From NCBI RefSeq assembly GCF_029633865.1, contig NC_079224.1, forward strand, positions 20,810,064 through 20,874,063: a stretch of DNA of 64,000 nt. The letters run 5' to 3'. Positions 12,997 through 23,565 of the stretch are shown here, one piece after another. The translations under genes were made by a program, and so were the position numbers. Each line of letters begins with the position of its first letter. Positions within the stretch are counted from its first letter, which is position 1. This stretch comes from Lampris incognitus (lineage: Eukaryota; Chordata; Actinopteri; Lampriformes; Lampridae). The notes below the pieces were generated by a model that made no database searches, was not told the origin of the DNA, and worked only from the letters and a program-made list of their open reading frames with translations.

Positions 12997-15417
12997 CTAA
13001 AAAGAAAAGCAAAAAAAGAAAATATTAGCCTCATTTGATCAAGGCAAAACCCCTGACTGCTTCTGCCTGCCAGTGACACTTTGCAATTCAAAACCTCATG
13101 GTATGAGTTTTTATTCGTGTTGTTGCGTTAATGTTTCATTTCTAGGAATAATGGGGCAGTCCAAAATGCATTTCCCACCCCTTCTCCAAACATCCATCAG
13201 GTTTCCTATGGTGCTATCAAGAAAGGCTGCACTGTTTCCAGGCACAAAAAACCAGTGTGTCTGCCATTCAGTCCACCACCATAGGAACATAATGACCAAA
13301 AAAGAAAAAAAAGAACAAAAGGCTTCCCACATGCTTTAATATGGTGGATAAGCCAAACAAAATAAAGTTCCAATTACATAAAGACACTAGGACTGAAATG
13401 TTAGACTGCTGTATATTTTCTTGAATTACAAAATGCCTGTCTGGTGTAATGCGAGCTTGCACATTTGATCTTTCTGTGCAGAGGTGCCTGCTGTGTGAGA
13501 TGCTTCCCCTCCTAAAGCCTTTCAGGTCAGGCTCAACTGGACTAGACAGGTGCATGTGACAACACCTGAAACCGGAGGCAGCCAATACAAAGGACTGAGG
13601 GCGCTTTCACACCTATAGTTCGGTAGTCTCAGTCCAGTTCAGGGGTGAAGTTGATGCTTTGTTGCATTTTTCATTTGGTTCGGTTAGCGTTGACACTGGA
13701 CTTTGTTAGGCGAATGAAACATTGCAAAAACGCCTCGCGATCGAGCAGGTCGCTCGTCTACTGGACAGAAAATCCGATGTTAACTCAACAAAATGCTTCC
13801 TGGTTTTTGGATGAAATATGTGTATTGTTGACGAAGCTTCTTGACTTTTATGCGACACTGACCTACTGTGCGACAGGGCCCCCTTTCAAACATTCTGTAA
13901 TAATTTACATAATTCTAACACTTCACTTTAGTGAGAAAGCATCAAACTGTGCATCCGCATTACTCAAAATGGTTGACAGAGAGAGAAGTAAAACCCAAAA
14001 GCTATGCCCTCTCTTTTAAAAGAAAAGCCAAATATATAAATAAGGCTGAGCAGGGGGACCTCTAATGTGCAGACTGCATTATCTTAACAAAAATAAGTGC
14101 TTTATCAGGCCACGAAATTAAATTTTTTGTTTAATTCTGTACATGATTGTGAGGTTTGCCTCCAGCTTCTTGTGGCCTTTGTCTGATTTTTTTTTTTTCA
14201 AGCCATGTCACGTTCATGGTGGAGGGATTTTGTCTGGGGGGGGAACTAGTTTGGCTCACAAAATTTTAGGCTTGATGTTTTTAGAGAACATTAACGTCTC
14301 CACATTCACTGAAAGAAATGTTGATATACGTAGGCTACTGTTTCATACAGGGGAACGTCAGCATAATCCCAACTCTCTTTTCTTTTATTTTAAATTGCTA
14401 CACGTATGAATTATAAACCATAACCATTATAGTTTGAATGACAGACCATAAAAGAATAAGGGGAACCCAAGTGTAGTGCAGTGACATGTTTTCTTACACC
14501 TCTCTAAGCCCAAAGATGTTATAGATGGACAGGCTGGGTAAGCACGGGGCATTTCTGAGATTTGTAAATGTTTGTCATCTCAAAGGCTCTCAGAAACCAT
14601 GGATTTAGAAGACATTTTTGGCTCGTGAAATAATCAACTTTCACCGGTTGGTCACTCTTTGTTGGCCTGGAGAGGTGGCACTGCACTGTGGCATTGCTTC
14701 ACATAAGCCATTTTAGGTGCGCTCTCAACTACCTCAGCTATAACTTGCAGCAGTAGCCTGCTTAGAGTAAATTCAACTAAACCTTCTACAGTTTACACTT
14801 GACTAGGAAGCTGATTATCATGCACTTCTTCCACAATCTACACAGGTATTTTTCTCCATTAATGTTGTTTGGACTTCAAATGTGACTTTGAGAATATTTC
14901 ACAGCAATGACTGTTTTCCCTGCTTGATATAATTTCTGTATATATTTTAGAACACCCCCCCGACCCACCAACAGCTGTTGATTAAGGTTTAAGATTTTAG
15001 TGAATTTTTTTTTTGTTAATCTTCAATGGGGAGTATCTTTTTTTTAAGGGTTTCACTTCGAGACCACCCCTAAACCTTCCACTCCCACATTCATTCCATG
15101 GCCAATCTCTCCTAGAAAATGCCCCACAATAATCCTATTCGCCCAAACGAGAGTAATTCGGTCTTTAAAGACCTGTGCATTCCACTCCTTCGCAAATAAC
15201 CCACACAAATGACCTTGTGACTATGAAACCCTTCAATAATGACTTTCCATGAGGATTAAGCCATTTTACACAAACCCAGCTAGAACCTCTCAAACTTTGT
15301 AATGAACAGTTTTACTACAACTCAACCAAACATTTCTCGTAATGTCTTAACTTTTCAAACAACGCAAATAAATCTCTTCAAACAACCCGGCTCTTATCCA
15401 CTTCTTAAGTAGGCTAA
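12997..15417. other. Start of TFRC intron 1, little recognised
   Basis: No coding exon seen. Around 13,592-13,720 is a segment (GGCGCTTTCACACCTATAG, TTCATTTGGTTCGGTTAGCG) that resembles the end of a fish DNA transposon; no matching second end was found. The rest is unrecognised. Confidence 0.4.
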
Positions 15418-15646
15418 TTCTACTTCTTCTTCTTCTTTCGGCTTGTTCCCTGTTTCCCAGGGGTCGCCACAGCGGAATGGACAGTTTCCATCGGTACCCT
15501 GTGAGGGCACATCACCGATGGCGGTCTTGTCAATCCGCATAATGATCTGGCAAAATTTTACGTCGGATGCCCTTCCTGACACAACCACTAACCCTATGGA
15601 CGGGGGCACAGGTAAAGCGCTGGATGCCATCCCAGTATTCATGGAC
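15418..15646 (-). mobile_element. LINE 3' end joined to rDNA sequence
   Basis: Reverse complement ends GCTGTGGCGACCCCTGGG...AGCCGAAAGAAGAAGAAG, the 3' tail style of RTE-like LINEs in this window. It contains GGAAGGGCATCCGACGTAAA, a frequent fish LINE phrase. Its 5' side abuts 28S rRNA sequence in the same sense. Confidence 0.75.
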
Positions 15647-15700
15647 CTCCGCTTAGTAATGGGCTTAAATTCAGCGGGTTGTCTCGTCTGATCTGAGGTC
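15647..15700 (-). pseudogene. Fragment of the 5' end of 28S rRNA
   Basis: The minus strand reads GACCTCAGATCAGACGAGAC, then CCCGCTGAATTTAAGC and ACTAAGCGGAGG, the first ~54 nt of eukaryotic 28S rRNA with a few changes (AT to CC after TTTAAGC). It is far too short to be functional and is fused directly to a LINE 3' end, so it is a retroposed or template-switched fragment. Confidence 0.85.
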
Positions 15701-16135
15701 ATAGTCCAATCATGGATGGCGTGCGTGCGAGGCTGACGGGCTGACGCACATCTCATGGCAGCTGCCTTTGCTCTTTGCGCGCCTCGGAGACACCGACAGC
15801 AGCTCTCTCAGCGCTCACGGAAACCCCGACAGCAGCTCTCTCAGCGCTCACGGAAACTCCGACCCGCACGCGTAAAAGAAGAAAAAAGTAACCATCGGGT
15901 ACCCGGAGGTGCACGGAGGGGACGTCAGGGCGAGCCGCCCCGCACCGCGCTTTGTTTCATGGTTCCCCGAGTAGCACCGGAGATGGGGGACCCCACCGCG
16001 CAGCCGACGTCGCCCAGAGTCATGTCGTTGTTGCCGCCCTTGGGTGAACTCCGCAAGACCGAAGGAAGCGGCCACCCGAACGCCGGCAAAGCCGGCCGGT
16101 GGAGGCCCTCCGAAAGCGGGTTAAGTCAGCCCATC
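15701..16135 (-). other. GC-rich, ITS2-like rDNA segment
   Basis: This lies 5' of the 28S fragment in the same sense and is much richer in G+C than the neighbourhood, as expected of ITS2. It holds a ~32-33-bp tandem duplication (15794-15858, CGACAGCAGCTCTCTCAGCG). No 5.8S sequence was recognised, so identity as ITS2 is inferred from position and composition only. A 152-codon ORF across it is judged spurious. Confidence 0.5.
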
Positions 16136-16324
16136 GATCAAAGTAGGCTAATTCTACTGCTATTAAAAATTAACTTATCATGTCACATCTTTAAATCCTC
16201 AAGAGTAAAATAACTACCAATCGCTAGAACTTTGTACAGAGTGAATCAGTCTCCTCTCTGTAGGAGTCCTGCTGAGTTTACTGTCTGAGCTACTGAACTG
16301 AAAGCTACTGCACTGAACACTACT

Positions 16325-16410
16325 GAAAGAGGAAAGAAGAAGAAAGAAGTAGAAGACAAAGAAAGAAAAAGGAAGAAGAAGAAGCAGAAGAAGAGAAAAA
16401 AAGCTCCTTT
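16325..16410 (+). repeat. Polypurine GAA-rich tract
   Basis: About 80 bp of almost pure purine built from GAA, GAAA and AAG units. It is a simple repeat that could adopt triplex structure. Confidence 0.75.
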
Positions 16411-16414
16411 ATTT

Positions 16415-16545
16415 GACATTGTATTCTTACAATGAATTTGTCTTCTGCATTTAACCTATTGTATAGGAGGCAGCTGCAGCGCCCGGGGACCAACTCCAGT
16501 TCTTTCCATTGCCTTGGTCAGGCGCACAGGCAGAAATTAAGGATA
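16415..16545. repeat. Dispersed repeat shared with 37.6 kb
   Basis: The phrase TGTATTCTTACAATGAATTT followed by TCTGCATTTAACC, then CCATTGCCTTG and GCGCACAGGCAG, recurs at 37,593-37,750. The family was not identified. Confidence 0.6.
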
Positions 16546-17329
16546 ACCTCTTTAAAATATAAAAATCACACAAACAGACATTACTAAGGTTGAACTGCTA
16601 AATTAGATAATCGGTATTGCTTATAAACCTACAGCAGAAAAAAATGAAACCTCCCTACTGTCCTCAAGGGTCAGTAGGGAGGCAGACCTGACCTGCTTTA
16701 AAAGGCTCCAGCAAGGCCTCACCGACCTTCATGAGCAGACTTCCTTAACAGCACAATAAAAACCTGGCACAGGAAATTTTACTTCTTTTAATAAGAAAAT
16801 TTAAATCAAAACGGTAGTTTTTAAGACTATAGCAATGGACCTGTGAGGGTGCTGATGGAGGAACTCAACCATTTAATAACTCTGCTCGTAAGATTTTTGC
16901 TATTCTGAGCCATTCGTGGCTATATATAGAGGCACTGGCCTCAGTTAGCCATATAGTCTCCCCTGACTTCTCTGACCTTGGGGCGTGCCAGTTGTAGCTT
17001 AGCTAAAACATCGCTCGTTATCCTCTGCAGGAAGGATCAGAGATGATTATACCAAACCAAAATACCACTAGGTGATTTCTCAATCATCACAAATTAAATG
17101 GATTAGATCAACTTGTCTCTGTGATAGACTGGTGACCTCTCCAAAGTGTCTCTCTGCCTTCCTCCTTGTTCCTACTAGAATGCGCTCAAGCCTCCTTCCT
17201 TCAACCTTGGATTAAGTAGGTACAGACAATGTATGGATGGATAGACGTATGGGACAATGAATGATATAATGAGTGAAAGTCAACTAGTTTTGCATTTTGT
17301 GTGAACCAAGTATATAGGGCTATTGTTGA

Positions 17330-17608
17330 TAGCGATGGGTACCGAAACCTGGTATTAAATTATTAAAGACCGTAGTATTGATAAACTCCAACCTTAACAG
17401 TTCTGCTTTTGGTAATGGAGAGATTAAGAAAATAAATTTCCTATTTATTCAGGCTACATAAACATTATCTTGCACCTTTTATCTCACCAGATTAAGATTA
17501 AGACACTTGTCTCTGATGCAGTTTCACTATTTCCAATCCAGAGGAAGCGGCTCTCTCAGAACCTGTCATATGTGCGAGCCAAGGGGCGGGCCCAGCCCCA
17601 GCTCTCTG

Positions 17609-17698
<90 letters not shown>

Positions 17699-18194
17699 CC
17701 TGCTTTTAAGTGACAATGGTGGAGAGAGAACTGAAAACAGTCTGGTTATATGTCACGAGAGCCAATGCTGACGATGCTCGTTGCCACAAGTGTAACAAGT
17801 CTTGCATGCAAGGGCGGAAACACAAGTAACCTTTGGAAACATCCAGCGAAAGTGCATCAAATACAGGTGGAGAAATGCACAGTTTTCGCCTGCCTAGCTC
17901 GTAGCTCATCTCTCCTTGTCCCATCCACCTCAGGTATGTTATGTATGCTAGCAGCCTATAGAGCCCACACAGAGTTAACTACATTATACAAACACGGTTA
18001 ATGATTAAAAGTAACACTCTGTCCAGACATGAGAAAATAAAGCAATGTTCATTCTGTTAATTTGTTTTGGGGTTTTTTTTTCTCTTAAAAAAATAATAAA
18101 AAGAACCAATAAGAGTACCGTTAAAGTACCAGATCGATAAGCAGTATCGTTAGGAGCAGTAGTACAGTTAAAATCTTAACGATACCCATCCCTA
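17330..18194 (+). mobile_element. hAT derivative with broken BED zinc finger
   Basis: Ends read TAGCGATGGGTACCG (17330) and, in reverse complement, TAGGGATGGGTATCG (18194). The flanks ATTGTTGA / ATTGTAGG resemble an old 8-bp hAT duplication. Inside, 17,760-17,870 encodes a BED-type finger in two frames: ARCHKCNKS, then CKGGNTSNLWKHPAKVHQ after a frameshift. This is the N-terminus of a hAT/ZBED-type transposase; the catalytic core is missing. A long CA microsatellite lies within it. Confidence 0.7.
17610..17697. repeat. (CA)n microsatellite, ~88 bp
   Basis: An uninterrupted CA dinucleotide run inside the hAT derivative. ORFs reading poly-His-Thr or poly-Cys-Val across it are artefacts. Confidence 0.97.
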
Positions 18195-18471
18195 ATTGTA
18201 GGCCTCAAACTCACTGCCAATGAAAGGTTTAAGAGAGCCTACAAGAGTTGACTGGAAAAGACTGTTAAAATGAGGTTTCAACCGGGCACGGCTGCTTGAG
18301 AACACCAAACTCTTTTATACCACCAAACTCTTACATACCACACGTACCTAGCCTTGGCACCTTTAATACTTTAATAAGATTAGCAAGTCTCAGTGTGAGA
18401 AATGTATGGGTTTGTGCTCCAAAATGTGATTTCATTAAACACACAAGAGGAATTACATACATACACACATA

Positions 18472-18560
18472 GATACATACATACATACATACATACATAC
18501 ATACATACATACATACATACATACATACATACATACATACATACATACATACACACACAC
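18472..18560. repeat. (ATAC)n tetranucleotide microsatellite
   Basis: About 20 copies of ATAC, ending in a short ACAC run. Confidence 0.97.
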
Positions 18561-20276
18561 TATCGTAAAATCTTGCTTACAAGTAGCGTTGAAGTGCTAT
18601 GTCCTGTATCGCTTTGGAATTGTTTTCAGAGACGCGTGTGCTGAGAAGATAGCGGGGGGAACTTGTGGCACACCCTGCCTGGAAGAACATTCACACACGC
18701 ATGGCGGATATTAGACAATCAGATGTAATGAGGACAGGACGGCATGGTCCCCTGAGCTTTGAACAAGCCACTGATGAGTGGACTATGCCTGCCAGTGACA
18801 ATACACTGAGTCCTTGTAGCAGAGACCATTCGGCTTGCTGTGTCCCACTGTCATCAGGAACAGTAGCCTGCAGAATACTACTACATAACAGGAGGATCCT
18901 GATAGCCCAAGAGAGAGCATGTCAACCTATGGAAAGAAGTGTTGCAATACCGGCCAACTGCTCTCCATTAACCCTGCAAAGTGATAGAAGGCTGCAATAG
19001 CTGTTGGTAAATTCCACCTTTTCTTTTCTCTGGTTACTGGGGTCATGTAAACTGCAAGCTGGTAGGAGCCACATCAATTCAAAGCTGTCTCAATAAATGG
19101 GGCTCCTGGAGTATCTTCCTCAAAATGTGGCTCAACGAACACCCTTGAAAGAGTGCCAACAATCATGTAACAGCCTCAATTATTCTTCCCTTTTGTTAAA
19201 GAGAAGAAGTGATGGTGCTGGAGTAGTCACAGCTAAAGGCTCTGTCCTAGAGCCTTGCCAAATATTCAGCTCATAAATACATGGCAGTTGAAAAAAACAT
19301 GACTCAAGAAACACCCTTTCCTTTACAACCTTAATGTCAACTACAACATAACAGGTGTGGGCAGCATCACCCACAAGCTTACCGCTCACGTCCTCTTGAT
19401 TGCTGGCTTGTTGGTTTACCAGTGAATCCCCTACATTACTCTAAAGCTAAAAAACATTACAATAAGCTGTAGGTGACCTGTATTTCAGTAACATCCACCA
19501 TAACAAAAATACAATAACTCTTCTGTTTAAGACCCAGCCTATAATTGTAAAGGACCCTGGCACCCAGCAGAATCATCCAGTTCTTAACATAGCCTATCAT
19601 TTATAATTTTTATATGATACAGGGCTGATTAGGACAAAAGACAAATAGGAGAAAAATCTGGAAATGCACCTCTACTTCAATATGAGCATGAAAAATCTAA
19701 CGTTATATCAACATTGTATAAATCATTATATCAAAATAAAAGTTGAATAATCTTATATTCCCAGAAAATTGTGTTATCTATTCTGATCAAACACACCAAG
19801 TGTTATCAAGACATCATCGTATTGACAGAAGAGTCAACTGATATAAATTGATAAGGCAACCCTTTTTTCCTGTTACTATAAGGCGGTGAGAGGCTCTATT
19901 AACTTCTCTTTTGGAAACTTCTGCCTATCATGCAGTTATAAAAAACTGAAAATCCCCTTTTAACCAGTATGTTAACATAACTAAAACATTGCACAGTGTA
20001 CTGTGGGGCAAAAAATTGATGATGATGGCAGTATTTAACATGAGTGATAGACCTCTGTTAAAGTGGAAGTAGACAACTTTTTTTGCTTTAACTTATCATT
20101 ATGAAGTAAATGTTGACTGCACAGTCTAATGGCTATGGAATGACGACCAATCGGCGTTGGTTCTCCATAAGCCTCACTTTCACTATGCAACTCTGTCTGC
20201 CATCAGGCACGATTTTTCCCAGCAAATGGATTTACAGCACAGGAAGTGTGTCAACCCACCAGTAGGCGGCTAGGCA

Positions 20277-20494
20277 ATGGCGGACGGTGGAACAACTGAA
20301 GTAACTTTGGAAACTCTACCCGGCAAAAGAAGAAACCCAGTTAACAAAGGAGGCAAAGATTGAGACGCGAGAGAGTGATAGAAGATGAAATAAAGCAAGA
20401 GTGAACCACAGAGAGCATTTATTCTATGGAGAGAGCTCCAGGACTTGAGAAAGCCCCAAACCAACATTCAGTTGACATTATTTCTACTTGATCA
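20277..20494 (+). pseudogene. First-exon module of a mobile-element ORF, left arm
   Basis: ATG 20277 opens MADGGTTEVTLETLPGKRR. After frame disruptions, a residual RVN motif and an LDQ-like end lead to a GTAAGT donor at 20495. The same module occurs in the right arm (31,929-31,708) and at ~61.1-62.1 kb. Its function is unknown. It resembles a recurrent fish first exon with a KTRVNIG...RWRxL...TDAELAxFLLD pattern, recognised from memory only. Confidence 0.5.
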
Positions 20495-20547
20495 GTAAGT
20501 AACACAACCTGCCTACTTATTAATACTACCGAAGGGCGGCTATTAAT

Positions 20548-21181
20548 ACTAAATGCCGGCAGCCAGACCAACATGTACCCTGGCTCTGCCAAATGACAGA
20601 GGCTAAGCAAGTTATGGCTAGTACTTGGATGGGGGACTGTAAGGGACCAAGCTAGTAGACAACACAGGGACCTCCCGGGAAAACTGAGTTGCTACCGGAA
20701 GTGGTGTTGGTGGGTCAGTAGGGGGCAGTCTTCCCTCTGGTCCTAATAAAACAACAAATATTGAATCCCAACGCTCCAGTACAGTGATGGGGACACTGTG
20801 CTGTAGGAGATGCCTTCCCTTGGATGACATGTTAAACTGAGGTCCCGACTCACTGTGGTCATTAAAGATCCCATGGCACTTATCGCAAAGAGTAGTGGGT
20901 TCCCCAGTGTCCTGGCAAATTTCCCAACCTGGCTGTCTCCATCTGGCCACCTAATCATCCCCCATGTAATTGGCTCAATGATTCCTCCCTCGCCACCTCA
21001 AGATGAAATGTCTTGAGTGTTTTGGTGCAAAATTGCTGCTGTGCATCACCCAGGTGGGTGCTACACATTGGTGGTGGTTGAGGTGAGTTACTCCCTTCAG
21101 TGTGAAGCGCTTTGGGGGTCTAGCAAAGCGCTATATGAATGATTATTATTATTAATATTAGTAGTAGTAGTAGTAGTAGTA
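20548..21181 (+). repeat. SINE3-type, 5S rRNA-derived SINE
   Basis: The head is a degenerate 5S rRNA gene: GAGGCTAAGCAAG, then TAGTACTTGGATGGGGGACT, which are the 5S internal promoter region. The body and tail phrases (CATTAAAGATCCCATGGCAC, AAGCGCTTTGGGGGTCTAGC, AAAGCGCTATATGAATG) are those of fish SINE3. It ends in ATT and TAG simple repeats. The right arm shows the uninterrupted site. Confidence 0.9.
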
Positions 21182-21308
21182 TGTGAGGGGCTTAATCGGC
21201 CAATAATATTGAGACACTTTCACATTCACTACTGAAACACTCCTGAATCTCTTGAATATGATTATAAAAATACAAAGTTTAGATACATGTGCAAGTGTTT
21301 CACATATA

Positions 21309-22529
21309 CACTCACTGGCCACTTTATTAGGTACACCTTGCTAGTACCGGGTTGGACCCCCTTTTGCCTTCAGAACTGCCTTAATCCTTCGTGGCATAGA
21401 TTCAACAAGGTACTGGAAACATTCCTCAGAGAGTTTGGTCCATATTGACATTATAGCATCACGCAGTTGCTGCAGATTTGTCGGCTGCACATCCATGATG
21501 CGAAGCTCCCGGTCCACCACATCCCAAAGGTGCTCTATTGGATTGAGATCTGGTGACTGTGGAGGCCATTTGAGTACGGTGAACTCATTGTCATGTTCAA
21601 GAAACCAGTCTGAGATTATTCGAGCTTTATGACATGGCGCGTTATCCTGCTGGAAGTAGCCATCAGAAGATGGGAACACTGTGGTCATAAAGGGATGGAC
21701 ATGGTCAGCAACAATACTCAGGTAGGCTGTGGCATTGACACGATGCTCAATTGGTACTAAGGGGCCCAAAGTGTGCCAAGAAAATATCCCCTACACCATT
21801 ACACCACCACCACCAGCCTGAACCGTTGATACAAGGCAGGATGGATCCATGCTTTCATGTTGTTGACGCCAAATTCTGACCCTACCATCCGAATGTCGCA
21901 GCAGAAATCGAGACTCATCAGACCAGGCAACGTTTTTCCAATCTTCTATTGTCAATTTTGGTGAGCCTGTGTGAAAATTGTAGCCTCAGTTTCCTGTTCT
22001 TAGCTGACAGGAGTGGCACCCGATGTGGTCTTCTGCTGCTGTAGCCCATCTGCCTCAAGGTTTGACGTGTTGTGCATTCAGAGATGCTCTTCTGCATACC
22101 TCGGTTGTAATGAGTGGTTATTTGAGTTACTGTTGCCTTTCTATCAGCTCCAACCAGTCTGGCCATTCTCCTCTGACCTCTGGCATCAACAAGGCATTTT
22201 CGCCCACAGAACTGCCGCTCACTGGATATTTTCTCTTTTTCGGACCATTCTCTGAAAACCCTAGAGATGGTTGTGCGTGAAAATCCCAGTAGATCAGCAG
22301 TTTTTGAAATACTCAGACCAGCCCGTCTGGCACCAACAACCATGCCACGTTCAAAGTCACTTAAATCACCTTTCTTCCCCATTCTGATGCTCGGTTTGAA
22401 CTGCAGCAGATCTTCTTGACCATGTCTACATGCCTAAATGCATTGAGTTGCTGCCATGTGATTGGCTGATTAGAAATTTGCGTTAACGAGCAGTTGGACA
22501 GGTGTGCCTAATAAAGTGGCCGGTGAGTG
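21309..22529 (-). mobile_element. Tc1-like transposon, 1,221 bp, TA-flanked, dead transposase
   Basis: Inverted ends CACTCACTGGCCACTTTATT / CACTCACCGGCCACTTTATT, with TA on both sides (21307-21308, 22530-22531). The minus-strand transposase starts at 22382 (MGKKGDLSDFERGMVVGARR), with helix-turn-helix and GRK linker. It loses frame near 21,920, has an in-frame stop just before GIFSWHT, and continues to 21,341. Catalytic motifs are readable: [27 protein letters not shown]. Inactive because of the frameshift and stop. Confidence 0.93.
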
Positions 22530-22805
22530 TATCTGTATGTTTCAAATGTGTATGTACACATTTTTCGGTTATATGTACCGTATGTATGCTCTTATATGTA
22601 GATGTGCAAGCGTTTCACGTGTATACATACAAGTAAATGTTGTAGTATGTGTAAGTAATTTCACTAACAATTGTTTTGTTTTATTGTTAAAGATAACTGG
22701 GGCACGTCATTTCCTAACTAGTCGAATGCCACAGAAAATGACTTGCTAGCCAGTTTGGCTAGCTAATGTTGATTTGCTATTGTTTGCGCTAACGATCTTG
22801 TGGTT

Positions 22806-23565
22806 CATGCGGGGGACTGCCAATTGTTCCTAGACCCTTTATTCCAAAACCCCAATAGTCCAAAAAAATGTTCCATTGGACCAAAAGCCCAATTGTCTGA
22901 CACCCCGTTATCCCGAGAAAAAAAAAGCCCCCTGCTCTGAAGGCCCGTTGTTCTGAAAATACACATTCTCCCTGGAGTTTTTTTTTTGCCGTTAATATTT
23001 TGTGCAAACTCGAAGATACCGTTCACAATGAACTTGTGAGAATGTCATTTCTGCTTCACCAGAAATATCAAATTTCTTGTATTTATCTCTGGCTAGTTCA
23101 GATCAATGATTCGCAATGACATCTGTGATCCGTCAGATTATGTGACCATGCTTTTAAGACACACTATTTCAGACAAGATACGGCAGTCACATCAATGCGG
23201 TTAAATTTAGGCATAAAATTAGAAATGATTATCAGGCATTCTGTTGGAGGCAGTTAATTTTTTTGACGTGGGTTTGGTGTGGTTAAGATTTGGAATAGCA
23301 TCTGGAGGGGACGGCTGAAACAGTGCATTTTAAGGGCAGGGTCACATAATCTGACCGGTGACAGATTTTGGTGTAACACCGTCAGTAACTGAACTAACAA
23401 TTTCAGCAAGAACGTGTATTTTCGGAACAACAGGCCCTCGGAGCAGTGGGCATTTGTTTTCATGTTAACGGACTGTCGGACAAATGGCCTTTCGGTCCAA
23501 TGGGACATTTTTCAGACTATTGGGGTTTCGGAATTATGGGCCTTCAGAACAATGGCATGGCACCA
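22806..23565. mobile_element. MITE-like element with ~170-bp inverted ends made of degenerate short repeats
   Basis: 22,806-22,980 and 23,400-23,565 are inverted copies. Shared phrases include TTTGGACTATTGGGGTTTTG / TTCAGACTATTGGGGTTTCG and GTGTATTTTC. The ends are themselves built of units like TTCGGAACAATGGGCCT, a pattern seen in some fish DNA elements. No coding capacity. It sits at the inner edge of the left arm. Confidence 0.7.

Larger units (their letters stand above)
18977..22790 (+). repeat. Left inverted arm of the 14-kb element
   Basis: It matches the complement of the right arm in order: the outer tip, GCTGTAGGTGACCTGTATTT (19.47 kb), AACACACCAAGTGTTATC (19.79 kb), AACATTGCACAGTGTACTGT (19.98 kb), the exon-like module at 20.28-20.49 kb, and finally GCTAGCCAGTTTGGCTAGCT (22.75 kb). 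It is interrupted by a SINE3 (20,548-21,181) and a Tc1-like element (21,309-22,529). Confidence 0.85.

Noticed and set aside
15755-16213. A 152-codon plus-strand ORF in GC-rich sequence
   Set aside because: It lies antisense to rDNA-like spacer, has low-complexity Arg/Pro-rich content and no recognisable domain; GC-rich DNA yields such ORFs by chance.
18472-18560. Regular short-period repeats that might suggest a CRISPR-like array
   Set aside because: It is a pure ATAC tetranucleotide microsatellite without spacers, in a vertebrate genome.
20560-20640. 5S rRNA gene
   Set aside because: The 5S-like sequence is degenerate and continues into SINE3 body and tail, so it is a retroposon head rather than a functional 5S gene.
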